Positions 34,015-45,666 of a stretch of DNA of 64,000 bases are shown in pieces. The position numbers and the translations under genes were made by a program. Below the pieces are notes generated by a model. The model made no database searches, had not been told where the DNA came from, and worked only from the letters and a program-made list of their open reading frames with translations. The stretch's first letter is position 1, and every line of letters starts with the position of its first letter. The DNA is from Saksenaea vasiformis B4078 (lineage: Eukaryota; Mucoromycota; Mucoromycetes; Mucorales; Saksenaeaceae), in assembly GCA_000697055.1 (NCBI GenBank), contig JNDT01001729.1, positions 1-64,000 on the forward strand. Direction: 5' to 3'.

Positions 34015-34820
34015 CTATGCAGTAACGGACTTCTTGTGGATGTTTCGTAATTCTTTCACTAGCTCTTGAGGGAATGGGGGTTTTCCAACTTCAGGCACGT
34101 AGGTCACCTTTAGTGTTTCTTCGGCGGTCGTTGAGAATTGTTCCGCTACAAAAACGAGAGTGTCAACCCTGTTCTCCTTCTTGTCTTTCTTCCAATTCTT
34201 TTTTTCTTTTTATTACCTGCACTATTGTTGTTGTACTTTGGCTTTGGTTTAGGGATCTCGACATCAGTTCCTCTGGCAAATCGTTTCAAGCGAGAAACAA
34301 CACGGCCATCTTCCAGGATCGATTCAACCTTGCGGTACTCCGCCTTGGTTGGCAATCTAGGACATGTTTAGACAGGATCGATAACGAAAAGAACAGGAGA
34401 CACATACTGTGTTTCGGGGTGAAGAAGCATGACATTGGAAACATGGATTGGTTGTTCTACTCGTAAAATACCGTCAGGTGCAGCAGCTTGCTTCTCGATA
34501 TGTTTTTTGGCCTATACATCGTCTGTAAGTCAATCGTCGCCCAAATGGAGTAGTACTATTTTCTACTTGCCAACTTCTTTCCTTCCACAATGACTGTATT
34601 TGTCTTTCGATTCACTTTCTTCACCTCGCCAATGGTGTCTTTGTCTCTGCCAGCGATAATGGCGACCTGCAAGTAAGAAAAAACCAATGAGCTTCCTGTT
34701 GCTGTTCATCATGCCGGGGGCATGCACCTTGTCACCAGTGACAATTTTCCATTTCGTCAGTTTGTCCTTTGGATGAATCCATGGCGTCTTTGGCAAAACG
34801 CGTGTGTTGATACGGTTCAT
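34015..34820 (-). CDS. Mitochondrial ribosomal protein uL24m
   Basis: Minus-strand exons 34728..34820, 34571..34666, 34408..34511, 34217..34356, 34015..34145; 187 residues. The KOW-type core is seen in WKIVTGDKVAIIAGRDKD and GEVKKVNRKTNTVIVEGKKL, followed by the family block HIEKQAAAPDGIL and the C-terminal FPQELVKELRN. The short basic N-terminus serves import. Intron 2 has no usable GT: the phase-correct donor is TTG|GCAAGT, giving a GC-AG intron (34512..34570). The long open frame upstream of the chosen ATG (to 35096) is not family-like. Confidence 0.9.
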
Positions 34821-36261
34821 TTTGGGGCAAGGCGTTAGGCCGGGCCTTTTTTTCGATGGCCCAATATCATCAAATTTAACTCTGGCCGGGAGCCACCTGT
34901 GGCTTATCAACGTCACGTCTATTTCTAGCGATCTGATTGGCTGAAATGCCACCAGGCCCTGGAAATGAACGAAGTGGTTATCCGTGGGGTCGATCGAAGC
35001 GTGTCTGATCATGATTCCCGTTAGCCAAAAAAGGCAGAGTAAACATTCTCGGGCCATCTTTTTAGACGGATGAGGGGAGAAGGCGTACCTGAACAAATTA
35101 TTTCTTTAATTTACTCCATGATTGGAAACCGGGCGGGAAAAAGGCAAGGCACACACACACACACACACACACGCCAACCTTGGGATTCTTGCTTACCCCA
35201 TTTTGAATTTCAATGGTTCTGTTTTGTTGCAAGTGTTTTTTTTCAAGCTTCGGTCGATGGACCGAACATGTCCATATTGGGGGGCGTGGTGGGCGCGTAC
35301 TATCACTAAACTTGGCACGGTTACATCGTTCGACAACTCCTAGAACTCTCTTTTTCATTGTTCGGTAGTATGAAGAAAAAAGGAAAAACAACAGGTTACC
35401 CCGTTCTTCGCCGGCTCTCATGCATAATCTAGCAAAAACCACTTTAACCTATGGACGAATTCCCTTGGCAATCAGCAGGCGTCGAACGCCAATAATGATG
35501 GACGTGTACCATCGGGTTTCCTTATTCATTTTACCATGTCAACAAAGAAATGCTCTACTGTACGAGCGATGCTAAATTGCATAACAAATAAAGGAAAACG
35601 CGTTTTCGTTGAGACGTTCAATTCCGAAGAAAAAAACTGCACGCGTTTTCTACGCAGATGCATTCAAAGGATAAAGACCGGAAATAACAATGAAAAATGG
35701 CAATAAGAAAAAAAAAAAAGAAAAACAATTTGTTCAACGAATTGGGTTGGAGTAAGCCCCTATTTGGAGTTTGAGCCAACGTACGGTTATCAATGAAGCG
35801 GGCAGACAAAGAGAAAAGTTCTGATAACTACGTACTTATCTTCTGGGTCTGGAGATGCCCTTTGTCTTTCCCATACGTACGTAGATTGATTCACTTAAAT
35901 TTCGCGCACCTGTTGCTAAATAAGGGGTTCAGGCACTGTTTGTTTTAACAATGCAAACTTGTTGATGATGCAGTGAAATGCACAGTTTAACAGAAAATGT
36001 GTCTGACTTTCTCTCACCTTTGAAATGGTGCGGCTTACTGCCCGCGAAGAAATGATAGAAATCAATGTGGTCTTTGTGATGTCAATAGAAATAATGATTT
36101 TATAAAAGCATTTTGGTTGGTATGAAGCACTTCTTTATACAGGTGATGGAAACAATGACAACATTTCGAGAAGGTTGCTGCCTATCCAAGGCACAGTCTT
36201 AATGTCTATAACAAGCTGGTTTCCAGATCAGCTTTTCTTATGGGGTTCTTAACACAACCGT
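34821..36261. other. 1.4-kb region without a recognisable gene
   Basis: Frames are short and contain homopolymers. A (CA)n microsatellite is present near 35150. I specifically looked for ankyrin repeats or a membrane helix that could complete the neighbouring SPT23-like gene and saw none. Confidence 0.5.
35150..35172. repeat. (CA)n microsatellite
   Basis: Eleven to twelve uninterrupted CA units. Confidence 0.9.
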
Positions 36262-38277
36262 CTAGAACTCCCTTGCTTGGTATCGACGTTCGTGATCGGT
36301 AATGGCCTTTGACTTTGCTTGATGGCCTTGAACGATACGTAGTGCGACTTGTTTTGCGTCCTGCAAATTTCCTGTCATTTTCATCCCGACGAGCTGAAGA
36401 GCCAGTTCAAAGAGGGAGCGATCATTGTTGTCAAAGTAATTGAACATGACAACATGGTTTTGTTTGCTCGTGTCCAAGGCGTGGCCTTTGAATGATACAG
36501 CTACAGGGCCAGGATGCGTTGTGGGCGGTATCACGCACACCAAAGTGCATGAGCTCCAGCAAATGGTGGTGGCTACAGAGTCTCCGAACAAACAGGTGAT
36601 GCCTTCATAAAAGCCTGAACCGAGAATCGTCACTTCTGTTCCGCCGTCCATGGGACCTTCGGAAGGGACAAGACGTTCAATCAGCGGTAGTCCCCGTAGT
36701 GACAAAGAAAAACAAGGCTGTTCATAGTTGCTTTGGTAGGGTGGGTACGCAGGTGGAAAACCAGGTGATAGGGCGTATGACAAAGAAGAAGAAGAAGAAG
36801 GCGGAGGAGGAGGAGTGCCTCTGTTGTCATGAAGCAAATAGTGCTCAGTTTGCGGCACATAGACTGCGTGCTGCTGCTTCTTCTCTTGATCTATGGCGAC
36901 ATGATGCGGCGAATCAAAAGGATGTAAGTCTGGCTTTTCCAGAACGAAGGCTGAGTTAATGGGTGGCGTCATTTCGCATAACGATGTACGTCTTGATGTG
37001 TTTCCTCCGTCATCGTCATTCTCATTATAGTTGTCGTCGTTTGTACGGCGACGTTTCCGGTTCGTATTTTTGGGGTTCTTGTGGTCATCTGTAATTAAGA
37101 TAGGACTAGACTCGCCTGTAGCGACAACAACGCCTTTAGAAGTCTTCATCACGAAGTGCACACTAGTGGATTTGTGTGAATAAACTGAGCAGCTAGATCG
37201 AGATAGGTGGTTTTTTTTTTTCTTTTTTTTTTTTTTTTTACCGAAAGCCAACGTGTTCGTTGTGGTGGCGGCAGTAACACGTAATTCGTGTAGGAAGAAT
37301 AGCATCGCCAGACGTAAAATGAATCAATGGTTCCGTGTTAAACAACAAGATTCGATGTCGGTCGCGCTCAAAATTATGCTCATCCGAAACACCGCCTTTT
37401 TTCCGTTCTGCACGCTTACGCTGTACAAGTTAGTTAGTTTAGATCGAGGAGGAGGGGGGGACGGGGAGGACATGTGCTTAGCTCTCTCCCTTTATTATTA
37501 CCTCTCGCCGCACGCAGCCTGCACACATCTTGACGTCTTTGTCTGGATGGCTGGCTGAGATGACTTTGGCTTCGAGATGGAGTAAACGTGACTCATCTAT
37601 GGTGATAGCAGTACCTGCAGCCATTTTCCTTCTTAATTTGGATTGTACAAGTAATGTCTCTGGAAGTTGAAGATATGACCATTGGCAGACCTTTGTGCCT
37701 TGTCGCGTGAGCAACTGTATGCACAAGCGAATTTGGGTTTCTACACGCGACTTGGCGCCTGTCTCAGGAATACCCAACACACGGATCTGTAACGCTCTAA
37801 GGAAAAAAAAATATAAAAAAATAAATGGTTGTCAGTAAACTGAAAAAGAATGGGTTTTGTTTCATGCTTACTCATGTTGTCCGTCAAACCATTGAAAACT
37901 ATTAAAATAGACAAATGCTCTTTTTTTTCAGCAAAATACAGAGAGGTGTTGCTGTTGTAACCCTTACCTGTCAGGGCAGTAGTGGTTTTCATTCGACGAC
38001 AAAAGCTGTTGCTAAATAGCAAAAGAGAAGGAAGAAAAAAAAAGAGATGAATTGGGACCAAAGTCTATTCACGTCGTTTTCTTTTCTTTTTCTTTTTTTT
38101 GTCTTTTTTATTTTTTACATGTTTACAAGCTGCTATTACGGGTGACGATAGGCTTTCCCGGCGAAAGGGTGGCGGGACAGGAGACGTTTGTTCTTGTGCG
38201 GCGGGTATACATGGCATGGCGGGGTAAGCGAACTTCATGGTGGTTGTTTGCAAAATGGGGAGACCGTGAGATTCCAT
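36262..38277 (-). CDS. SPT23/MGA2-like regulator lacking ankyrin repeats and membrane anchor
   Basis: Minus-strand exons 38140..38277, 37968..38011, 37872..37898, 37502..37796, 37242..37420, 36262..37162; 527 residues. The conserved N-terminal domain of Spt23/Mga2 is clear (IRVLGIPETGAKSRVETQIR, CAGCVRRERKR, then FTSGDAILPTRITCYCRHH and GESSPILITDDHK). It is followed by a basic KRRR tract and an IPT/TIG domain (VPSEGPMDGGTEVTILGSGF). Yeast Spt23/Mga2 activate the OLE1 desaturase gene. They are made as ER-anchored precursors with ankyrin repeats and a C-terminal helix, and are cut free by the proteasome. Here the frame stops 60-80 residues after the IPT domain (RRYQAREF), so the product would be soluble from the start. 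The 27-nt and 44-nt exons are phase-consistent. Confidence 0.85.
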
Positions 38278-38519
38278 TGACAAGAGTAAATGAGGGGGTG
38301 GTGGTGAAACTGAGGCACTGCATACGATGAGAAAGGAAACAAACGTTGTCTAATATGCGGAAAATCCCGAGGAAGTGGCGGGGGAAAGCGGCAACACAGC
38401 ACTTGGCGGTCTCTTAAATTACACTGTGGCTTTTTGTTCCTGACACATCTACTCACTGTGCCTGTCATCGCAAGATAATAAACCGAGGAGCTAGTTCTAT
38501 GTTTAGTTTATTATGATTA

Positions 38520-41500
38520 TTATTGTTGTTGCTGCGCTGGGCGTAATCCGTCAAATTCGCGTTTGACTCTTTTCAATTTTCCATCTCTCATAACCAGGCC
38601 TTTCCCATCCCATTCTTCTCCTTGCTCTTGTGCTCCTTTTCTGTTCTTCTTATCGTCCATCTGACATAGCCAAATAAGACTTCCTTCCGGACCGATCTCT
38701 TTCGCTTCGCGTTTCTTTCTTTGCTCCACAGTCGGTGACACAAAATTGAGGTAGGGCTTGATAATGGCTGGATTGGGGGAAGTGGGCTGCTTTTCTACCA
38801 CCGCTGGTGCTGCACGACGGCCGCGGAAATTAGGATTGATCTCGACTCGGTTATCCATTCGCCGTCCCGGCCGCTGCAGCTGTTGTTGTTGTTGTTGCGG
38901 TTTTGTCTCCCCTATATCCCCTCTGACAGTTTCTTCTTTTTCACGAAGTGTCATGCCCTTGTACCGCATAGCTTGATTCCACGCCACATCAATGGCACTA
39001 TCCTCTTGCGTTGGCATCTCCTCCTGATCGGCCCCTTTTGCCTTGGGACCAATATCGCCAATCTCTGACAGGATATAAGAGCAAATCTACACGCTAGTTA
39101 AGCCACCGGATCACTTTCCTTTTTCTTTGTTTTTTTAATAGAACAAGGCATTTTTACCATACGATGACTTTCAGACTCCTCTTTGAAACGTTTTCCAATA
39201 AGATACAAAGCAACGAGCAATTCTTTCGATCGTAACCTGTATAACTTAAATAAGTCAGTTATGCTTGTGACAGGATGCCCCACGAAACTTGCCGTGTTCT
39301 TTCATTTCCGCTCGTAGACCTGAGTTCTTTTATCATCTGCATAGGAGTAAGGCGATTATTATTATGATGATAAATAACCTCTTTCGTTTGTACCTTGGCT
39401 ACCAAAGTTTTTGTTGCATTGACGTCTTGTACTGAATCTCGTAAGAGCACTGTCTGTAATTGTTGAAATAAACTTTTCGTAGCACCCTATAACGAATAAG
39501 TTAGTCCTACATTCGGCATTTGCTAGCTGTCGTACAAAAGTAACGCCAAAACCCGAGGCCTTGGGGACACCGTTCAACACATCTAATGCATAATCTGGGA
39601 TAGATCGATCTTCACTCAAACTAACTGAAAATAGATTTGTTCCTAGACAATCCCGAAAACAAGTCCGCCACCGAGTCGCTCTTTCCATAGGCTTTCTCGT
39701 CACCAAGGGTGCCTGATTGCCTACAAATTTTGCAAAGGCAGACTTGTGTGAATAATGTAAAGGGTCGTATGTCACAAGCTGGCCCCGATTTGAAGCGAGG
39801 AGTGTATCCAGATCGGGGAAGTAGTTAGGTTGTACTATTGTTCCGATGAATTCATGTTCTGCTGTGTCTCCAGACACCATTGAAAGAGGCGCGTCCTCCT
39901 CCATCTTAATCTTGACATCTTGGATACGCTCTGATTTAATTTGTGTAAACGAGCTCTCCAATTCGACGTCAAAACAATGTAAATAGATAGCGCCTAGCAA
40001 CTAAGCATTAGTAAAAAATAAAAAAATAAAAAAAATATTGTCTCTCAGCAAACTGATTTACCTTGATGGGCCATCAGCATATGTGACCATTCCTTACCGG
40101 TCACTGCTCTCTGACTGAGTTCAGGTGTCATTAGATACGATACGCTTCCTAAAAAAAGAAAAATACAACTACGCGTGAGGGACCATTGACTGGAATAGGC
40201 GTTTTGTTTCACCTTGATGTGTCATAGCCAAGTAAGCTTCCGTAGGCGCATCTACAAGCTTTTATTTTTATCCGAGAAAGGGAGAGATAAGTAACAATTA
40301 AAAAACTTCGTCACCCTTACATTTGTAGGTGATACTGCATGTGTACATGTACACCACCCGGATTCTACATCTTTACTATTAGCCCGCAGATAATGTCATA
40401 CACTATTATATACAGTACCAGACGCATCTTTTTTACTACGCCGTGAATATATCAAGGTTGTTGTACGATCTTCGAAATAAAGTGGATCATCGATCGTTAG
40501 ACCTTTTCGCGGCGGAGTTTTGGCTAGCATATGTTGCAGTTTGATCCCCAATGGATAGTACAACGATACGGTTTGTGTCATTGGTGTATTTTCGGCATGT
40601 GGATTGCCATCGGTCTTTGTCTATAAGGCAAAGGAAAAAAAAAAGATAAGAAATAAAGTTTTTAAAGTAAAGAGGATGGGAGTTAGCTTGCCTTCATTGG
40701 TATGTTCGATATCCGCAGAACACCCAAGTCATAGTACAGTTGTGCAAGATGCGTCATGGCGCGTCTGACATCGTCACAGCCATTGGGGATGTTGTGGACA
40801 GATACAGTCATTTCATTGGTAATCTGAAAGCATCCTCAGTAACCAAGACATGTTCACCAGGACAAAAGAAAAAAAAAGACATACACGTATATCGGCGTGG
40901 CTGGCTGGTATAGGTTGTTTGCCGACGGTTGAAGGGATCAGACGTAAAACATCGATTTTGATATTAATATGCTTGTTGTAGTTACTACATATACGCGTCA
41001 GGGAGTCGGATAAAAAAAAAAAGACGAGCATGTGTGTGGTTTTACGTTGTTTTTCTCGCGTTTGCTAAAGCGTTCTGTAGTATGATCCTCAAATCACGCG
41101 GTGGTTCATCTTCATTGTTTCGAAAACTGCATCACGTCAGTGTTTGTGTGTGTCTCGATGATGCATCTGAACGCTAGCTTACGTTAATAGGTGCTCGTCG
41201 TGGTGTTTTGACAGCAAAAGGAATACGAGTTGGCAACAATGAAAAGGCTTCTGAGGTGGTTCTTTTAACAAAGATAACATTGCCTGCTCGATAGCAGTTT
41301 GCAACCGGTTTGTCTTTGAAATGCCTCTCGGCTGTGCAGTTGGAAAACTTTCTGCTACCTAAAGAAATTAATTCTAGAACGAACACACAACCAAAATAAA
41401 ATAAAAAAAAAGACCAACTTTTTGGACAGTCTGATCGGCGTCATGCCATCCATTGAGGACGGTAGGCATTTCGTTGCCAACAATGACAGATATCTAACAC

Positions 41501-41806
41501 GAAAATCGTTCAGACATTTCCTTAATGAAGGGCAATTTTTCTTTTCTTTTCTTTTTTTCTTTTTACTTGATCGCGTTGGAGTGATTGGGAGAGATCCCAT
41601 GCTATGCGACAAAATTCGAGTGTGCCAGCGACCATGCCTGTCCATACGGGAACTGGTGGCAGTAGCTGATCTATATAACCGACCAGCTTTTAATTGATTC
41701 ATGTCGTGGGTGGGTTTCTGCTACTACCTAAACCAGCACGAACGGCGGTGGTAGAAGGGTCAAACGCCTTTGGATGACCATCGAGTAATACAATTGTACG
41801 TGTCAT
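38520..41806 (-). CDS. INTS13: Integrator complex subunit 13 (Asunder) homologue
   Basis: Fifteen minus-strand exons: 41728..41806, 41567..41670, 41419..41493, 41183..41358, 41046..41126, 40885..40984, 40692..40823, 40419..40620, 40321..40370, 40258..40213, 40148..40062, 39993..39536, 39486..39293, 39236..39158, 39086..38520; all phases agree, 809 residues. Matches to metazoan INTS13 include GTLEFCRIAWDLSQ followed by VIVGNEMPTVLNGWHDADQ, ISNIPMKTKTDGNPHAENT, and the SGWCTCTHAVSP and SHMLMAHQGAIYLHCF blocks. In animals INTS13 forms a module with INTS10/14 and helps Integrator act on snRNA 3' ends and promoter-proximal RNA. The last 160 residues are fungal-specific, with poly-Gln. Two introns need GC donors (40621..40691 and 39237..39292). 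The intron after exon 8 is the least certain junction. Confidence 0.82.
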
Positions 41807-43098
41807 GCAGGCATTGAGCAAACATTCATTGCAACAGCCCGAACTGCTTATGTGCACGGCCTTACGTCACCTTGCCTGGACTGTGTGCACCACATTCGGG
41901 ACACCCGTCCCATTGACTGGTCTGTTGGACCTGACTGCATGACAGGTATTTCTGACAAGGGATACTCAATGAAACATGGGGTGCTATTTCCTCCTAGCAA
42001 GGTCATCCTGCGTGTAGTTGATAGACGAGGGCCCACGAGAAGCAGATACAAAAATGGAGAAATGCTTATGCAACGCTAAAAAAGAAAAAAAGTGACACTA
42101 AGCACGTCCTACAGAACATTAGCATGAACCAAAATCTTGTAAGATCACGAAAATTGATACGAATAACCTTTTCTAATTGCGTTTCTGGATGAAATCTGCT
42201 AATGGAAGAATTTGTCAACGACTACCCTCTTCCCCACTTGATTTTCCTTTAAACTAGCGAAAGTTGTAAAATTGCGCATGCAGGTTCATCATCATCAAGC
42301 AGCATGATAAGCTTTGCCTACAGTTCTTGATTAACGTTCCTGGGCGAGATTTCGAATGAAAGGCCTTCCTTTTTGAGCCACTCTTTCACAGGTTTTCATT
42401 GTTACGTAGAAACGACAGGGTTTAGGTTGGCTGTTTCGTGGTCCGGGGATAAGACATCTCTGCTATTCAATCATTTACTTATGAGGTAAATGCAGTGCAC
42501 CTTACGAAACACATGTGGGGAATCTCCTCACCGCACTTTGCAGTTGCGTGTCAAAAGGCTCCACATTTCTGCAACTACCCGTGCAGTTCAGGGCAGCTCC
42601 TAAACAGCGATACCGCGAAGCTGAGAACGAAAGCGATCTTAGCAACAGGCAAACCGAGATAATAAGAGAGGTATCCGCTAGAAGCTCTCATTCCTAGGAC
42701 ATGATTTCCGGAATGAATAGGATTTTGCAACAAAAGCATGTGCATTTTGGCCGACGTTGCCTTGTTTAATAATTAGATCGATAATACCATCAAGGCTGTT
42801 CTTCATTGCACTGCTACTAGGAGGTGGGACTGCACACACACACACACGCACACACACACACACACTCGCTGATTTCATGCATGTCAGAAATCGCAAGGAA
42901 AAGATCGGAGTCCCCCATTCAATTATCATCACAGCCCTGGAAAGCCAGCTAAGATTTGCATCATGCATAGCGTGTGTCTATAGGACGACAATGGTATGTT
43001 TATACCCGATGCTTCACACTAAAACTCCCATCAACTATTGACCAACTCGTTTTTGTTATTTATTTTTTATATAAAAAAAATAGTGTGGCTCATGCAAT
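41807..43098. other. 1.3-kb intergenic region
   Basis: Upstream of INTS13 and downstream of RPS6 on the minus strand. A 75-codon plus frame (41852-42079) contains CLDC and several Cys/His residues but no domain I know. A (CA)n run lies near 42833-42864. No RNA gene recognised. Confidence 0.45.
42833..42864. repeat. Interrupted (CA)n microsatellite
   Basis: CA dinucleotides with one cg interruption. Confidence 0.85.
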
Positions 43099-44229
43099 TT
43101 ATGCAGAGGCAGACTTCTGCATAGAGGAAGTGCGGCGTCTCTCGATCTTGGCTTGCTTGGACTCCTTGACGCGCTTGGCAAGCAATTGCTTGTATTCAGC
43201 TTCGGCCTCACGGGAAGCTTCGACTCTTCTACGCTTGATGGCGTTTCTGTGACGTCTGCGCTGGAGAGTGAGAGGAGTGACAAGACGCTGGATCTTGGGG
43301 GCCTTGGTGAAAGCCTTCTTCTCAGCGTTCTTGGGCTGGATCTCACGGCGGATGACATACTTGCGGACATCATCTTCCTTGGTCAAGTTCTATAGAAAAT
43401 AGTCCAAGGTCAGTAAAAAGACGAACCAAGTAAAGAAAATAAAAAGTAAAAAATAAAACTGAATAGGAACTTACGAAGAACTTGCGGATCTTGGTGGCAC
43501 GCTTGGGACCAAGACGCTTGGGGACGGTGGTGTCGGTCAAACCGGGGATTTCTTGCTCACCCTGCTTGACAACAACGAGCGACAAAACGGAGAGGTCAGA
43601 CGAGACAATGCAACCACGCACGGACTTTCTCTTGCGTTCACCGGTGCGGCGGGGGCGGTAGCAAGAGTGACCCTTGCTCAACAAAAGACGAACACGGTGG
43701 GGCAAAAGGACACCCTGCTTCATGGGGAAACCCTGCTTGTCGTTACCACCAGAGATGCGGAAAACGTAGCCCTTGAATTCATCACCAAGGGAGTCGCCAG
43801 AGACCTCTTGGGTCATGCGCTTGTCGTAGAAAGCGCGACTAAGGAAAAAAAGAGGGAAAAAGTGAGTGTGAATTATTATTATTATTATTATTTGGGTTCC
43901 ATCGATCATCGGGGTGTGTGTGTTTTTCGATTGTTGTCGCGTTGGGATTCCAGTTCGCGTCAATGGAGAAAACAGAAAAAGGACACTTACAGGCGACGCT
44001 CATCGTCAATTTCAATCAACTTTTGGCAGCCGGTGGCGGGGTTGGCAATGTTCAACTAGGTGAGGTAGTAACAAAAAGCATTAGCGACCATGTTTCTCAT
44101 GTCATGTTGCAGATGATGGGATCAGGTTCGTCTGATGAGCAAAACACAGATCGTATCCCTTTTCATCCATCATCGCCCATTTCCATCCATCTGTTAGCAA
44201 TCCACTCTGCACCATGCGCTCACCTTCAT
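43099..44229 (-). CDS. RPS6: 40S ribosomal protein eS6
   Basis: Minus-strand exons 44224..44229, 43991..44055, 43475..43838, 43099..43389; 241 residues. The first coding exon is only ATGAAG (Met-Lys), joined to [19 protein letters not shown]. The S6e core ([35 protein letters not shown]) is complete. The C-terminus ends in [13 protein letters not shown], the RxxS region phosphorylated through TOR and S6-kinase-type pathways in fungi. The 168-nt first intron is longer than most here and may host a snoRNA. The promoter would lie above 44229. Confidence 0.96.
44116..44180 (-). ncRNA. Candidate C/D-box snoRNA in RPS6 intron 1
   Basis: Read on the minus strand, a 5-bp terminal stem atggg/cccat encloses a box C-like atgatgg (44167..44173, one mismatch to RUGAUGA) and a box D ctga (44122..44125), about 65 nt overall. 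Introns of ribosomal protein genes are a common home for such RNAs. The nucleotides just 5' of box D (ctcatcagacgaac) would be the guide; I could not match them to rRNA from memory. C' and D' boxes are not obvious. Confidence 0.4.
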
Positions 44230-45666
44230 ATTGCTGACGACGGAAAGGAAAGTTCAACTTGTCCTTGAGCACGACAAATTTCAGGCTCACGGGAGAGAGG
44301 TACCAAGCGCCGCTTAAAATTGCCGAGCAGGTCGAAGTCCCATCTCGGATCAAACATTTGGGCAATGGGTTGGGTACATTTATCTTTTTTTTTTTTTTAC
44401 CTTTGCCCTTTCTTTTTGAATCCAAGATGGGGCAAGGTATTGGATAAGATAAGATGCTATGTATTGTATAAAGAGGCGACATCCTTCATTATCCAACCAT
44501 TTCACCGATTAGTCATTCATCTCAACAACGGGCTATTATTATGCTTTTTTATGTCTGTACAACATGCCCTATGTACGGAGTTCTTTGCCGTCGGCGATAG
44601 ACAAAAAAAGGCGCAGGAAAACGTCAACCAAAGACTACGGGATATGTTTGTTAAAAAAGAGGAGAAGAAAAGGAAGAAGAAGAAGAAAGTATCAATTGGG
44701 TTCTATTTGCTCTTCTAGGGATTATGATGTAGGAATTCCAAGCGATTAAATTAAATAGACTGTTCATCCGTATATTCGGATCTTCTTTTATATATATATA
44801 TATATATTAGTTTCTTTTTTACACAGCCAACGTTGTCTCATTGACGTAAGTAAAGGAAGAAAGAGAAAAGGGAGAGAGAGAGAGAGAGACAGACAGTTTA
44901 TTCGATTGACAGGGCGGGAAAAGGGGACCCCTTTTTCCCAATGAAGGATTGCTTTTTGAGAAAGAGCTTAGACCCTGCAGTGAATAAGGCTTCCAGGATA
45001 AGCCGGTTAGAGATGCATGTATATGTGTTGCCTAGGACTCGATGATCGTCATGCAGGACTCTTTTGAACAGTAAACTTTGTTTTTTTCTTTGCAGCAATA
45101 GATGGAGAGTTTCTTCGTTGGGTTTTAAATCAGCTGTCAGTTTGGGTGGAGAGGAAGAGAGGTTGTTGGGCTTAGTTTCTAAGTGACACTACATAAGTAG
45201 GCACGGGCTTCTGTTAGAAAAAGCAGGTAACCGTCCCTAAGGATTGACCGGGTTTGCGGTTGTAGTACATATATTGTTTGACCGGAGTTGTACATCCGAA
45301 GATAAATTTCGCGCGAAGAAGAAGAGTTTAAATAGATGTTTTGGCTACACATATCGACATATATACGCAAAGAGCGAGATAAAGTGATAAGAGAGAACGA
45401 GGAGGGCGGGGTGGAAGGGAGAACACAGGGACTCATAATCCACGTCATTCTTCAAGGGCCAGAAAAAAAAACCCTCTCTCTCGGTTCAATTTTTTGATTT
45501 GTGCAACAATGAGTGAAGACAGATATAAAGCGATCCACCTAAAAAGATAAAAAAAAAGATAAAATAAAAGAAATTAACTCTATTTCTTTTCTCTCTCTCT
45601 CTTTTTTTTTCTTTTCTTTTTTCATACTTCTATTCATATATATACATATATACCACATATTTCATT
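44230..45666. other. 1.4-kb region between divergent genes
   Basis: It holds the RPS6 promoter on the left and a pyrimidine-rich leader (about 45580-45625) before the RhoGEF on the right. A (TA)n run is at about 44791-44808 and a (GA)n run at 44872-44890. No frame is convincing. Confidence 0.5.

Noticed and set aside
34563..35096. Long upstream extension of uL24m on the minus strand
   Set aside because: The residues upstream of the chosen Met are not family-like and the extension is not needed for the KOW domain or import leader.
41852..42079. 75-codon plus frame with CLDC motif upstream of INTS13
   Set aside because: Too short, no paired second motif for a zinc ribbon, and it overlaps the presumed INTS13 promoter.
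43553..44268. Plus-strand frames of 168 and 116 codons
   Set aside because: They are shadows of RPS6 exons on the opposite strand, which have strong protein identity.
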